Below are positions 35,065 through 44,194 of a stretch of DNA of 64,000 bases, piece by piece. The position numbers were made by a program, and so were the translations under genes. The stretch is from RPQJ01 sp963823535 (lineage in GTDB: Bacteria; Pseudomonadota; Gammaproteobacteria; Steroidobacterales; Steroidobacteraceae). The DNA lies in contig CAWGLZ010000007.1 in NCBI GenBank assembly GCA_963823535.1, forward strand, positions 15,430 through 79,429. The letters run 5' to 3'. How positions within the stretch are numbered: position 1 is the stretch's first letter; the number at the start of each line of letters is the position of its first letter. A model generated the notes under the pieces. That model did no database searches. It was not told the DNA's origin and worked only from the letters and a program-made list of their open reading frames with translations.

Positions 35065-37260
35065 GTGACCGACGCGACCGAGGGGGAAAAGGACAACATC
35101 TGGAACCGGCTTCGTCGCCGCAAGGTGGTGCAGTGGGGCATCGCCTATGCCGCCGGTGCCTGGGGCTTCCTGCAGGGCCTCGAATACGTCAGCTCACTGC
35201 TCGAGTGGCCAGCCCAGCTGCAGAAGCTCACGGGCCTCGCACTGCTGATCGGTCTCCCCATCGTCCTTGTCCTCGCCTGGTACCACGGCGACCGCGGCGA
35301 GCAACGCGTGAGCCGCACCGAACTCGCGATCCTGACGCTGCTGTTCCTGCTCGGCGGCGGCATGTTCTGGCGTTACCAGCACACGAGCCAGCCTTCTTCG
35401 ACCACCGCGGCAACGCCTGCGCCGGTGCCGGGGCCTGCGGCAACGACTGACGCCGGTCCCTCGATCGCCGTTCTTCCCTTCGAGAACCGCAGTGCCAAAC
35501 AGGATGACGCGTTCTTCGTCGATGGCATCCACGACGACATCCTCACCCAGCTTTCTAAGATCAGCGCGCTGAAGGTAATTTCGCGCACCTCGGTAGAACA
35601 GTTTCGCGACACGAAGCTGCCGACGAAGGCGATTGCCGATCAACTCGGCGTGAACAGCGTCCTCGAAGGCGGCGTGCAGCGTGCCGGCGACCGCGTGCGC
35701 ATCAATGTGCAGCTCATCGACGCCGGCACCGACGCGCACCTGTGGGCCGAGACCTACGACCGCGAGCTTACTGCTGCCAACATCTTTGCGATCCAGAGCG
35801 AGGTGGCAGCGGCGATCGCCGGGGCGCTCAAGGCCACGCTAACCGAGGGCGAGCGCGCGCGGGTCAGCACCATCCCGACCCGCAGCCTCGAAGCCTGGGA
35901 GGCCTACCAGCTGGGCCAGCGGCGGCTCGCCAGGCGAACCGCCGCAGCACTGGCCGAGGCCGAGACATTCTTCCGGCGCGCGATCGAACTCGACCCGAAG
36001 TTCGCACGCGCCCACGTCGGTTTCGCGAATTCGCTTGGCCTGCTGACCGTCTACACGGACGTGCAATTCGGCCCGACGCTGGACAGAGCCCAGCAGTCGG
36101 TGGATACGGCATTGAAGCTCGATCCGGGCCTGTCGGATGCCTGGGCGGCGGCGGGCCTCATCGCGGGACAGCGCGAGCAGTACGCGGAACAGGAGAGACT
36201 GCTACGTCACGCGCTGAAACTCGATCCCAACAACTCGATGGCACTCATGTGGTTGGGACAGGTGCTCTCGACTACGTCACGCGTGGACGAGGCCGTGGCA
36301 ACCGTTCTGCAGGCGGCCGACCTGGACCCGCTGTCGGCGATCATCCAGGTCAATCTCGGCAGCATGCTCGCCGACACAGGCGACTTCGCCGAGGCGGCGA
36401 GTCGGTACCGGCGCGCGATCGAGATCGATCCGGCGTTCGCCGTGGGCTACAGGAGCCTGAGTCGCGTGCTAGCGTACGGGATGAATCGCTTCGCGGAGGC
36501 GATGCCGCTGGCGCAGAAGGCGGCAGAACTCGATACCGGGGCTCCACAGGGGCTGCTCAACGTGGCGCTTCTGCAAGAAGATCTCGGCGACGACCGTAGC
36601 TTCGTCGCGACGATCGAGCGGGCGGCAAGCCGCTGGCCAGATGACTCGTATCTCCATTGCTTGCTGGCGCTTGCGGACCTCGAGCGCGGTAACACCGCAG
36701 GCGTGCTGCAGCATGCAGGACGGTCGGTGGACGCATATTCCCGCAATGGGTGCGGATTGTTCGTGCTTGGGGACGCGGACCTGCGCGAGGGGCGGCACGA
36801 CCGGGCGCTCGAGCGCTACCGCAAGGCCTACCCCGAACTCTTCTCGCAAGCGTCTCCTCGCATCGACAGGTCCAATTACACTGTTGCCATCGCGGTCGTT
36901 CCAGTCGTCCAGGCACTCGGCCGGACCGACGAGGCCCGCGCACTGCTGGACGGTGTCGAGCGCGTCATCCGGACGCTGCCGCGACTTGGTGACGGCTTCG
37001 GCATCTCTGACGTGCAGGTCCTCAGCCTGCGCGGCGAGACCGGGAAGGCCGTGGCGGCCTTGCGCGCCGCCGAAAGGGCAGGCTGGCGCGGCCCATTCTG
37101 GCGCATCGCGCGCGACTTCGACCCGGCCCTGGCCTCGATCCGCGACGATCCCGAGTTCAAGGCCACCTTCGCCGACATCGAGCGCGACATGGTTCGCCAG
37201 CGCGCCGAACTCGCGAAGCGGCCGAGGGACGCGCCGCTCGATCTCGAGGTTGTTCACTAG
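35065..37260 (+). CDS. TolB-like/TPR protein with membrane anchor (adenylate-cyclase-associated type)
   Basis: The GTG at 35065 has a GGGAGAGAG ribosome site. This 731-residue protein opens with NIWNRLRRRKVVQWGIAYAAGAWGFLQGLEYV, the membrane-proximal start typical of this family. Two helices follow (about residues 40-62 and 75-90), a Pro/Thr linker, the TolB-like domain SIAVLPFENRSAKQDDAFFVDGIHDDILTQLSKI, then about ten TPR units (for example AEAETFFRRAIELDPKFARAHVGFANSL). It probably senses or scaffolds at the membrane. No cyclase or kinase domain is present. Confidence 0.85.
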   Translation: MTDATEGEKDNIWNRLRRRKVVQWGIAYAAGAWGFLQGLEYVSSLLEWPAQLQKLTGLALLIGLPIVLVLAWYHGDRGEQRVSRTELAILTLLFLLGGGMFWRYQHTSQPSSTTAATPAPVPGPAATTDAGPSIAVLPFENRSAKQDDAFFVDGIHDDILTQLSKISALKVISRTSVEQFRDTKLPTKAIADQLGVNSVLEGGVQRAGDRVRINVQLIDAGTDAHLWAETYDRELTAANIFAIQSEVAAAIAGALKATLTEGERARVSTIPTRSLEAWEAYQLGQRRLARRTAAALAEAETFFRRAIELDPKFARAHVGFANSLGLLTVYTDVQFGPTLDRAQQSVDTALKLDPGLSDAWAAAGLIAGQREQYAEQERLLRHALKLDPNNSMALMWLGQVLSTTSRVDEAVATVLQAADLDPLSAIIQVNLGSMLADTGDFAEAASRYRRAIEIDPAFAVGYRSLSRVLAYGMNRFAEAMPLAQKAAELDTGAPQGLLNVALLQEDLGDDRSFVATIERAASRWPDDSYLHCLLALADLERGNTAGVLQHAGRSVDAYSRNGCGLFVLGDADLREGRHDRALERYRKAYPELFSQASPRIDRSNYTVAIAVVPVVQALGRTDEARALLDGVERVIRTLPRLGDGFGISDVQVLSLRGETGKAVAALRAAERAGWRGPFWRIARDFDPALASIRDDPEFKATFADIERDMVRQRAELAKRPRDAPLDLEVVH

Positions 37261-37327
37261 GCCATTCGCTCAATTGACCGGGGCCTATGAGCCAGCCCGA
37301 TAGCGGACGGTGGCGAGGGCGAGTGAG

Positions 37328-37543
37328 CCGAAGCCCAGCGCGGCTCCGTTCGGCGCGCGGTTCGGAAGGGGTTCGGTCGCGATGCCCGCAAGCCGTTGAG
37401 CGCGCTGGGGCACAGGCAGATTCCGGCGGGTTTTCGCGCTTCCGGTTCGGGATAGGCTCGGTCAGGTGCGGCGGATCGGTCGGCCAAGGGAAAAATCCTT
37501 CCGGCTCTTCGACTTTCTCGTGCCGAACGCCACGCTCCGAGCT
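37328..37543 (+). repeat. Diverged repeat X, copy 2, upstream of a tRNA-Phe fragment
   Basis: This is related to 19011-19177: GAGCCGAAGCCCAGCG, TTCGGCGCGCGGTTCGG, CTTCCGGTTCGGGATAGG and CTTCGACTTTCTCGTGCC occur in the same order. It is about 50 bp longer than copy 1 and also ends exactly at a tRNA-Phe 3' fragment. Confidence 0.55.
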
Positions 37544-37589
37544 ACTGAAAATCCGCGTGTCGATGGTTCGATTCCGTCCCTGGCCACCA
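37544..37589 (+). repeat. tRNA-Phe 3' fragment, copy C
   Basis: ACTGAAAATCC...CTGGCCACCA is identical to the 3' half of tRNA-Phe from the anticodon loop onward, followed by the shared TTTCCAAG. Directly after it come the paired ACATGG repeats (37605-37650) and the GTTAAC motif (37651), giving the same sequence of parts as around brnTA but without the toxin genes. Confidence 0.85.
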
Positions 37590-37650
37590 TTTCCAAGTGG
37601 TGCATTCCGGTCACATGGTTTACACGTCATTCAGGGCACATGGTTAATAC

Positions 37651-37672
37651 GGTACTGCCAAGTTAACTCTCC
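37651..37672 (+). repeat. Dispersed GTTAAC motif, copy 2
   Basis: GGTACTGCCAAGTTAACTCT plus CC differs from the 19884 copy by one base. The following 45 bp (CCG, CGGCCGTCAGATTGC, TACTG) is also related to that after the first copy (CCG, TTGCCGTCAAATCGC, CACTT). Confidence 0.6.
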
Positions 37673-37701
37673 ACGACCGCGGCTTCCCTGTCGGACGGCC
37701 G

Positions 37702-37905
37702 TCAGATTGCTACTGCCCTGTCCCATGACGCAAAGGTGCCTTGACGCAGTGTCCGGTAATGAGCCGCCGCAATCAGGTGGCGGCCCAGGTTGAAGAGGTT
37801 CGAGACGGCGGCGTGGACGCTGACGAATCGTTGCGCCTGAAACATGGATTTGAGCCGTCGCATCCCCCGCTCTCGGACCCGGGTCGACTGGTGCGACAGC
37901 TCTGG
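37702..37905 (-). mobile_element. C-terminal remnant of an IS6-type transposase
   Basis: The minus strand encodes LSHQSTRVRERGMRRLKSMF, then QAQRFVSVHAAVSNLFNLGR, matching the C-terminal part of IS6-family transposases (HQPTRxRERxMRRFKSxxxAQRFLxxHxxxxNLF). Upstream catalytic parts are missing. The region 37673-38139 otherwise has no intact gene before the TonB receptor. Confidence 0.6.
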
Positions 37906-38139
37906 TGTACCAACGGTGCCGGGTTTGCGTTCTTGCGTCTTTGCCTCTGGCGGCCATCTGCGGGCAAGACCACTCATGAATCAGCAGCTGGACATGCAAA
38001 TGTGCAAACCCGGCACGAGACGCGCGACGCAGCAAGCGCGTGACGGGCGCTCTTCACGCGATCTTCACCTTGATGGGTATAGCCTTCATGCGCGCTGGGC
38101 CGTCATGGCAACCGCGACCAGCACAATGAGGAGATCGGC

Positions 38140-40521
38140 ATGAATCGGATAATTCGGCTTTTCGCAGGGGTGCTGGTCATCTGTGCATCATCTGCGGCGA
38201 TGGCGCAAACCGCAGATGGTGGGATGCGCATTGCAGTAGTCAGTATGGAGACACAGCGACCTCTCGAGGGCGTGACTGTGACCGTGACCGACCGCGACGG
38301 TAACGTCGTTACCGGTCGCACGCAGGCCGATGGCACTGTCGAATTGAGTGACCTTGACACCGGGCTCTATGCGGTCACGGCAAATGGCCCAGGCTTGGTT
38401 GCAGTCAGCGAACCCAGCGTACGTGTAGTCCGCCGCAAGGTGACTCCGCTAAACCTCGAGATGCTCGCCCGCACGGAGGAGCTCGAGGAAATCGTAGTTC
38501 TAGCCCGCGCGCTAATTGCCGATCCGCATGGGGCGGTGAGCAACTCCTTGCTGAACCGAGAGGAACTACGTAGTGCCCCTGGCACAGGCAGTGACGTCCT
38601 GCGAGCGCTTGACGGCCTGCCGGGGCTGGTATCCAACGGCGAATTCGCCAGCTTCTCCGTGCGCGGCCGTGGACCCCGAGACAACCTGATTCTGATTGAC
38701 GAAATACCCTTTGACCGTGTGGTTCACTTCGAGCAGACACTCGGGGAGGAGGAGGACATCGGTGGCGGTGGTCGCTACTCGATCTTCGCGCCGAACTCCA
38801 TCGCGAGTGCGGAGTTCTCGCCCGGCGGTTGGAGCGCTGCGTACGGAGGGCGCTCGGGTTCGCTGCTGAAGCTCGATGTCGCAGGCGGAAGCCCGACGCC
38901 CAGCGCCAGTCTGCGGGTGGACATCGCAGGGCTCGAACTCGGCTACGAGGGGCCAAGCGGCATCCATGATGATACGACCGTGTTTCTCACGGCGCGCCAA
39001 TTCGATTTCGGCCAAGTCTTCGACATTATCGACGAGAAGGACATCGGCCAGCCGGAACTGACCGATATCGTACTCAAGACGGTGACTTCCCTCGATTCTG
39101 GCGACACGATCGAGTTTCTCGGTGTTTACGCGCCGGAGGAATACACGCGGGACATCGACAACGTCCTCGAGTCGCCGAACTTCGAGGACGTGTCGCTGAT
39201 CGACACCGAGCAGGATCTGTACCTGACGGGGCTGACCTGGCGCCGTCCGGTCGGGGAGACTGGTGAGTGGACGAACCGGATCTACCTCCGCGCGAACGAC
39301 AAGACCTCATCGGAGGGTGAGGCTTACCCGGATCTTGTGCCGGAGGGCACGCCGGCCCCGGACGTCCCGGTGCGTGAGCGCCTGATTACCGTCACCGAGA
39401 AGGAAACCGAGATCGGCTGGCACAGCGACTATGTGACTCGCAACCGCTTCGGCCAGGGATCGGCCGGGCTGCGCATCTCGCAGACCGACGTTGATTACTC
39501 GACTTTCCTCAGGGAGGACTGGGACCGGTTCGTCTTTCGTTCGACCGATCCGCGTCCGCCCGGGCAGCAATACATCACGTTGACACCGGACAGCGTCAAC
39601 TCGGTTTATGAGGCGAAGGAGACCAGTTATGCCGCCTACGGCGAGCAGGTGTTCGAGTTCGCTCATTGGGACCTGAGAGCAGGGCTTCGTTACGATCGCG
39701 ATGGCTTTTCGGACGAATCGCTCGTCTCTCCGCGGCTTGCAGCGAACTGGCGCCCCGAGCCGGGCATGCGGGTGTCGGCAACTGCGGGGGTGTTCTATCA
39801 GTCGCCGCGCTTTCTGGTCCGCTCGGCGAGCCCGGAGAACTTTGCCATCGAAAACGAGCGGATCACTCACGTGAGTGTCGGCTTCGAGCGGTACTTCGGC
39901 CCGGACTGGTCGCTGCTCGTCGAGCCGTACTATCAGTGGCTGGATAATCTCGTCGTCGAGCAGGAACGCACCAGCGGCCGGGTCACCAACGACGGAGAGG
40001 GCACGAATCTCGGCCTGGACGTCGTTCTGTCGAGGAGTTTTGCAGATGGCTGGTTCGGGAATGTCGTCTACGCCTACAACGATGCCCGGATCGACGACAA
40101 CGACGGCCTCGGGGAGTATGACGCCGACTTCAACCGCGAGCATTTCTTCTCCATCGGCGGCAGCTGGGAGATCACCGAACGCTGGAAGGTCGGTGCACGC
40201 TGGAAATGGGCGACCGGGCGACCCACGGACGACTTCATCATCAATAATGACGTGCTGGGACCCGGACAGCCGCTGCGCTACTCGAAGGAACTGACGCAGC
40301 GGAACGCGCTTCGGCTCGATGACTATCACTCGCTCAATATCCGGGTCGATTACCGGCGTACGCTCGGCCCGGTGGACCTCGTCGCGTTCCTGGACGTGAT
40401 CAACGTCTATGGCGGCCCAGGCGGCGGTTCGCAGGAGTTCGACCCGCGGCGGGGCGTGATTGTCGAAGACGAAGGGGAAGCATTTCCCATCATCGGCCTG
40501 ATATTCGAGCGCTCCTGGTGA
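38140..40521 (+). CDS. TonB-dependent outer-membrane receptor
   Basis: This 793-residue protein has a signal peptide (LFAGVLVICASSAAMAQ), an N-terminal carboxypeptidase-regulatory-like domain (QRPLEGVTVTVTDRDGNVVTG), a plug domain (DVLRALDGLPGLVSNGEFASFSVRGRGPRDNLILIDEIPF ... GGWSAAYGGRSGS) and a C-terminal beta-barrel ending in IIGLIFERSW with a terminal aromatic residue. It takes up an unidentified substrate across the outer membrane with TonB energy. No TonB/ExbBD or binding protein is near. It is the sole intact gene between tRNA fragments C and D. Confidence 0.9.
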   Translation: MNRIIRLFAGVLVICASSAAMAQTADGGMRIAVVSMETQRPLEGVTVTVTDRDGNVVTGRTQADGTVELSDLDTGLYAVTANGPGLVAVSEPSVRVVRRKVTPLNLEMLARTEELEEIVVLARALIADPHGAVSNSLLNREELRSAPGTGSDVLRALDGLPGLVSNGEFASFSVRGRGPRDNLILIDEIPFDRVVHFEQTLGEEEDIGGGGRYSIFAPNSIASAEFSPGGWSAAYGGRSGSLLKLDVAGGSPTPSASLRVDIAGLELGYEGPSGIHDDTTVFLTARQFDFGQVFDIIDEKDIGQPELTDIVLKTVTSLDSGDTIEFLGVYAPEEYTRDIDNVLESPNFEDVSLIDTEQDLYLTGLTWRRPVGETGEWTNRIYLRANDKTSSEGEAYPDLVPEGTPAPDVPVRERLITVTEKETEIGWHSDYVTRNRFGQGSAGLRISQTDVDYSTFLREDWDRFVFRSTDPRPPGQQYITLTPDSVNSVYEAKETSYAAYGEQVFEFAHWDLRAGLRYDRDGFSDESLVSPRLAANWRPEPGMRVSATAGVFYQSPRFLVRSASPENFAIENERITHVSVGFERYFGPDWSLLVEPYYQWLDNLVVEQERTSGRVTNDGEGTNLGLDVVLSRSFADGWFGNVVYAYNDARIDDNDGLGEYDADFNREHFFSIGGSWEITERWKVGARWKWATGRPTDDFIINNDVLGPGQPLRYSKELTQRNALRLDDYHSLNIRVDYRRTLGPVDLVAFLDVINVYGGPGGGSQEFDPRRGVIVEDEGEAFPIIGLIFERSW

Positions 40522-40630
40522 GAAACCCGCGTGCAAGACTCGCGCCGATGTGCGCTGACTCCTCGCTGTAGTTCGGCGCAGGGGACGTCGGGCGGGTCGG
40601 CATGAGTTCGGGTGGGGGCGACCGTGCCTG

Positions 40631-40750
40631 CGATTGAAAATCCGCTTGCCGATGGTTCGATTGACTCGGATCGGCGTGTGCCGATCCTCGCCCTTCGGGC
40701 AGCTGCGCTGTCCTGATTCGCTGCGCGAATCGGTCCGTCCCTGGCCACCA
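40631..40750 (+). repeat. tRNA-Phe 3' fragment, copy D, interrupted by a 72-bp insert
   Basis: The tRNA part CGATTGAAAATCCGC...GGTTCGATT (40631-40662) is interrupted within the T loop and resumes at 40735 with CCGTCCCTGGCCACCA. The downstream block (40751-40852) also resembles the sequence after the real tRNA (AACGGGTTCCGGGTATTACC, CGCGGACTAT). Copy F has the same insert at the same place. Confidence 0.85.
40663..40734 (+). repeat. 72-bp three-hairpin insert, copy 1
   Basis: Three hairpins follow each other: GGATCGGC-GTGT-GCCGATCC (40668-40687), GCCC-TTC-GGGC (40690-40700) and GATTCGC-TGC-GCGAATC (40715-40731). The insert sits in the T loop of the tRNA fragment. The second copy (49893-49964) keeps all three stems, with changes in the loops of hairpins 2 and 3. 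Confidence 0.85.
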
Positions 40751-40951
40751 TTTCCAGCTTTTTGATTCGAAACGGGTTCCGGGTATTACCCGCGGACTAT
40801 CTTCGTCCGAAAGGGGCGTTCTTGGGCTGAACCACGGACTATCGGGAAGTGGGTCGGAGGGCAGGCGCGAGGCGCGAGCCAGGGCCTGACATTCTGAAGG
40901 CGCGGCGTGACCAGTACGGTTCGATCCGTAACCCCAGTCAAGAAAGCCTGT

Positions 40952-41081
40952 TCTGGCCACTACGAAATCGAACGCCGGTTCGGCAGGCTCAAGCGCTGCC
41001 GCCGAATCTTCAGCCGCTTCGCCCAACTCGACGTTATGTTAAAGGCGTTGCTGCGCTCCGCGCTCGTCGTTGGGGCATGCA
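40952..41081 (+). mobile_element. C-terminal remnant of an IS5-type transposase
   Basis: The plus strand encodes GHYEIERRFGRLKRCRRIFS followed by RFAQLDVMLKALLRSALVVG, matching the ExxR-containing end of IS5-family transposases (VERxFGRLKRFRRIFSRFxKLDVMF). No N-terminal part remains. The relic ends just before the promoter region of the SMP-30-like gene. Confidence 0.7.
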
Positions 41082-41156
41082 TTGGCACGCCGGAGTGGAC
41101 GCGGCCGCAAATTGCGAGTACTTCCTATCACCATAACAACCGGGGAGGATCCAGAA

Positions 41157-42122
41157 ATGACGAAGCTACTGCTTTCCGCGATGGCCATCACGCTGGTTGG
41201 ATCGGCGTTACCAACCGCAATCACCGTTGCCGGGGAAGCGCCCTTCCCGAAGAAGATCTTTACCCAGCCTGGATCCCCGCCCGAGGGATTCACCATCGGC
41301 AAGGGCACGACCGCCTATCAGGGTTCATTGGATGGATCGATTTTCAAGTCCGACCTGCGTACCGGGAAGGGTGAGCTCCTGGTCGATGTGGTGGAACCGT
41401 GGACGCTGGAAACCTGTCGCTTGCTCGGATTGCGCGTGGACGACCGCACCAATTACCTGTTTGCCGCCGGCTGCTACTGGGGCAATGCGTTCGTCTATGA
41501 CGCGGATAACGGAGCGCTGATCGCGGAGTACCAGTTGGATTCCTCAGGCAGCTCCGTGATCAACGATCTGGCGATCACCAATGATGCTGTTTACTTCACC
41601 GATTTCGGTCAAGCGTTCCTTTACCGGCTGCCGCTGTCCAGCAATGGTGGACTGCCGGCTGCTGACGCGGCCACAGCAATTCCACTGACCGGGGATTTTG
41701 GGGTTGGGGTGGCGAACGGTATCGTGGCGACGCCAGACGGGAAGACCCTGATCGTCAACGACTCGTTCCGAGCGAAGATCTTCCGGGTTGATCCCACGAC
41801 CGGCGTTGCGCAAGAGATCGTCGTTGAGCCGGCTCTCGACGGTTTCCTCGACGGGATGATTCTGCAGGGCAAGACTCTATACATCGTTACCCCTTACGAC
41901 TTCGTGCCTGATCCGGTCGACAGGATCCAGGTGCTGCAATTGTCTAACGACCTGCTCTCGGCGAAGCGCGTAAAGACCATTACCAGTAGCGATTTCGACG
42001 GAGTCGCCAGCGGTGCCATTTTTGGTAACTCGCTGTACGTGAACAATGCAAGGTACTTCGATTTTCCGGAACCGACTACACCGTACTGGTTCACGAAAGT
42101 GACGATACGCCCGACGAAGTAG
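41157..42122 (+). CDS. Secreted SMP-30/gluconolactonase-like beta-propeller protein
   Basis: The ATG at 41157 follows a strong GGGGAGGA site and gives 321 residues. A signal peptide (LLLSAMAITLVGSALPTAITVAG) precedes repeated propeller blades such as INDLAITNDAVYFTDFGQAFLYRL, GVANGIVATPDGKTLIVNDSFRAKIFRVDPTTG and GFLDGMILQGKTLYIVTPYD. This is the NHL/SMP-30 superfamily; catalytic residues cannot be assigned with confidence. It is a single-gene unit with a strong terminator behind it and lower GC than the core. Confidence 0.8.
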   Translation: MTKLLLSAMAITLVGSALPTAITVAGEAPFPKKIFTQPGSPPEGFTIGKGTTAYQGSLDGSIFKSDLRTGKGELLVDVVEPWTLETCRLLGLRVDDRTNYLFAAGCYWGNAFVYDADNGALIAEYQLDSSGSSVINDLAITNDAVYFTDFGQAFLYRLPLSSNGGLPAADAATAIPLTGDFGVGVANGIVATPDGKTLIVNDSFRAKIFRVDPTTGVAQEIVVEPALDGFLDGMILQGKTLYIVTPYDFVPDPVDRIQVLQLSNDLLSAKRVKTITSSDFDGVASGAIFGNSLYVNNARYFDFPEPTTPYWFTKVTIRPTK

Positions 42123-42163
42123 CGGCCTGGCAAGATCGACAAAGAATCAGTTGGTTCGCTTTC

Positions 42164-42186
42164 AGACCCCGCCTCGCGCGGGGTCT
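42164..42186 (+). terminator. Rho-independent terminator of the SMP-30-like gene
   Basis: AGACCCCGC, loop CTCGC, GCGGGGTCT form a perfect 9-bp stem followed by CTATTTCT, 42 bp after the stop. This is the clearest terminator in the window. Confidence 0.8.
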
Positions 42187-42259
42187 CTATTTCTGACGTA
42201 CAGCGTCGATGAGGCGTTCTTTATCAGCCGCTCGACGCACCACCCTGCACGGTGCTGAA

Positions 42260-42340
42260 TCGTGCCCGTGGCACCGGATTACTACGTACGTTTGGCAGCC
42301 GCACTGCCAGGGCCTGTTCGAACTCCCGATCGCCGCTTGA
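42260..42340 (+). mobile_element. C-terminal remnant of rve-integrase transposase
   Basis: The frame ending at 42340 reads YVWQPHCQGLFELPIAA then a stop, nearly the same ending as the minus-strand remnant at 34841. The next bases (CTACGATTTC) also match the flank there (CTACGAGTTC). It is a small dead fragment. Confidence 0.65.
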
Positions 42341-42395
42341 CTACGATTTCAGCACCAAGAGGTATGCTTGGCTCCGCATCGCGAGAGGCATCGAC

Positions 42396-42791
42396 ATGGA
42401 TACAGGTACGGTGTTCGGGCTCGCGGGCCTGGTGGTGGCCCTGGTCTCGCTGGTCTACGTGCGCACCGAGGCGGCAGCGTCGAGAATGCAGGCCGAAACG
42501 AGCGCTGAGCAGACGAGGATCACGCGCCGGATCGCGGCACTCCAAGCCAGTATCGACACGACGCAGGACATCCACGTGCTGCGCCGTGGCCCGTGGAGAT
42601 ACGCCGTCGGACCCCGGCGGCGGGCCCACGGCGTCGCTCTGAGGCGCGGGCTGGATCGGCACCGGCGTGACAATCACAGGACGGGACAGGCGGCTCACTG
42701 GAATGTTCAGCCGCTAAGGTCGGGCGTCGTCGTCGAGGTACGGAGCGATGCGCGCCAGGGTGAGTGGCGTCGGCCCGTGCCGGGGAGTTAA
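42396..42791 (+). CDS. Hypothetical small membrane protein (possibly frame-damaged)
   Basis: The 131-residue frame from ATG 42396 starts well: MDTGTVFGLAGLVVALVSLVYV is a membrane helix, followed by a coiled-coil-like AAASRMQAETSAEQTRITRRIAALQASIDTTQD. After about residue 60 it becomes Arg/His-rich and looks out of frame. The real protein may therefore be about 60-70 residues or have a lost frame. It ends inside the GTTAAC motif, convergent with the next gene. Function unknown. Confidence 0.4.
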   Translation: MDTGTVFGLAGLVVALVSLVYVRTEAAASRMQAETSAEQTRITRRIAALQASIDTTQDIHVLRRGPWRYAVGPRRRAHGVALRRGLDRHRRDNHRTGQAAHWNVQPLRSGVVVEVRSDARQGEWRRPVPGS

Positions 42792-42803
42792 CTTGTCAAT
42801 GCC
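42782..42803 (-). repeat. Dispersed GTTAAC motif, copy 3 (reverse)
   Basis: On the minus strand this reads GGCATTGACAAGTTAACTCC plus CC. The palindromic AGTTAACT gives TAA stop codons on both strands, and the two convergent frames (42396-42791 and 42788-43942) both end in it with a 4-bp overlap. Confidence 0.5.
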
Positions 42804-43942
42804 GCTTGCACGTTGGCGGTGTCATTGGAGCGTGTCTCCAGTTCCCGCTCGATGGCCGCAGCGTCGCACTCAGGGATGCCGAGCGATTCTCTCAGCCTGT
42901 TGAGCAGCGATCTCTCCTTGCCCGAGATGCCGCCGCCCTCCCGCGCCTCGGCTACCGCTGTCTCATAGACCTGCATCTTGCGGAATGTCGCGTACTCCGG
43001 CGTGTTCTCGGTGTTGGGCATGGCGGTCGAAGCAACGCGTTCGGCGAATCGCTGCAGCGGCGCAAGGAAGAACATGACGACAGCCGCCGCGAGCAAGCCG
43101 GCCACGTTCCCCAGCTCAGCCGACAGGAACGCGCTTGCGCCTTCGGATACGAGGAACACGACCGTGAGGAGGGCTGCCGCGACCGTCGTCTGCTTGATCG
43201 TCCAGCGGATCCGCAGATCGATGTCGAAAAGTTGCGTGCGCAGGATTCCGTAAGCGATCAGCGGTACCGCTACCAGCGTGCCGCATATGTATACGAGCGC
43301 GTGCAGATCCCAGAAAGGGGTCCCGGACATTTGCGGTGTGACGAGCCCGACGAACCAGATAGGCACCAGGGCCGCTGAATACACGAACGTCCAGCAGATG
43401 TCCCTGAAGCCGAACGCCAACGCGAAAATCCGGGCGCGCGTCCGTGCCAGGCCGGCGGAAAGGTACCAGGCGTTGATGGATGCGGCCAGGGCGAAGAGGA
43501 ACAACGACGCCATCGCCACGTACAGAACGGCTTCTCCAAACCGGGGAGGCGCGAAGAGCGCAAGCGCGTACAGTATCGCCGCAGCGACGGCCAGGAGTAC
43601 CTGCACGCGCGGGTTGGCGAACGGCCGCACCAGTTTCGTCCGCAGAGCCATCGCCAGGAACGGCGGATACAGCGCGAGCATCGCAGTGTCGCCGAAAAAG
43701 TGAACGCCGCCCAGGAGCCAAGACAGCCACGGGTGCTGAGCGAAGACCGCCTCCGGGGACACCAACCAGTATGCGACGCCTGCGCCCGATGACCCAAGCG
43801 TCAGTCCTTCGACGAAGAGCAGCACTGCCAGCCGCCGGCCGACGCTTCCCGGCATCCCGGTACGGAACAACAGCGCGCTCAGGCTCCAGCACAGCAGGAC
43901 CGTCGTGAGCGCGAGTATGGCCAGCGGGTGCACCTGAAACAC
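42788..43942 (-). CDS. Multi-pass membrane protein resembling the sensor part of a 7TM histidine kinase
   Basis: This 384-residue protein has about eight to nine membrane helices, including VHPLAILALTTVLLCWSLSALLF, VQVLLAVAAAILYALALFAPP and LVYICGTLVAVPLIAYGIL. It then has LFDIDLRIRWTIKQTTVAAALLTVVFLVSEG, the membrane-exit signature of 7TMR-type sensor kinases. A cytoplasmic tail of about 80 residues (EYATFRKMQVYETAVAEAREGGGISGKERSLLNRLRESLG) has no kinase domain. It may be a kinase-less sensor. Its last codons overlap the GTTAAC motif, so its C-terminus may have been altered by that repeat. Confidence 0.75.
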   Translation of the reverse strand: MFQVHPLAILALTTVLLCWSLSALLFRTGMPGSVGRRLAVLLFVEGLTLGSSGAGVAYWLVSPEAVFAQHPWLSWLLGGVHFFGDTAMLALYPPFLAMALRTKLVRPFANPRVQVLLAVAAAILYALALFAPPRFGEAVLYVAMASLFLFALAASINAWYLSAGLARTRARIFALAFGFRDICWTFVYSAALVPIWFVGLVTPQMSGTPFWDLHALVYICGTLVAVPLIAYGILRTQLFDIDLRIRWTIKQTTVAAALLTVVFLVSEGASAFLSAELGNVAGLLAAAVVMFFLAPLQRFAERVASTAMPNTENTPEYATFRKMQVYETAVAEAREGGGISGKERSLLNRLRESLGIPECDAAAIERELETRSNDTANVQAALTS

Positions 43943-44194
43943 GGCAGAATACTACCGTAACCGGCACTCGGGGCAACCGCCGTGCCCTGTCGGTGGCGCA
44001 TTCGTAGTCATGCGGTGTGAACCGGCGTTGAAGCTTGACCAGCATACTGGCCCAATAGGCGTCGAAGACTGACCAGTGTTCAGGAGACATCTCTCGATGA
44101 AATCGTGAGCTTGTCTCAATTTCGCATGGTCAACATTGGACGCCCGACACTGGTTCATCCTCGAAGCCGGTTAACACTCTCGGGAGATCGGTCG

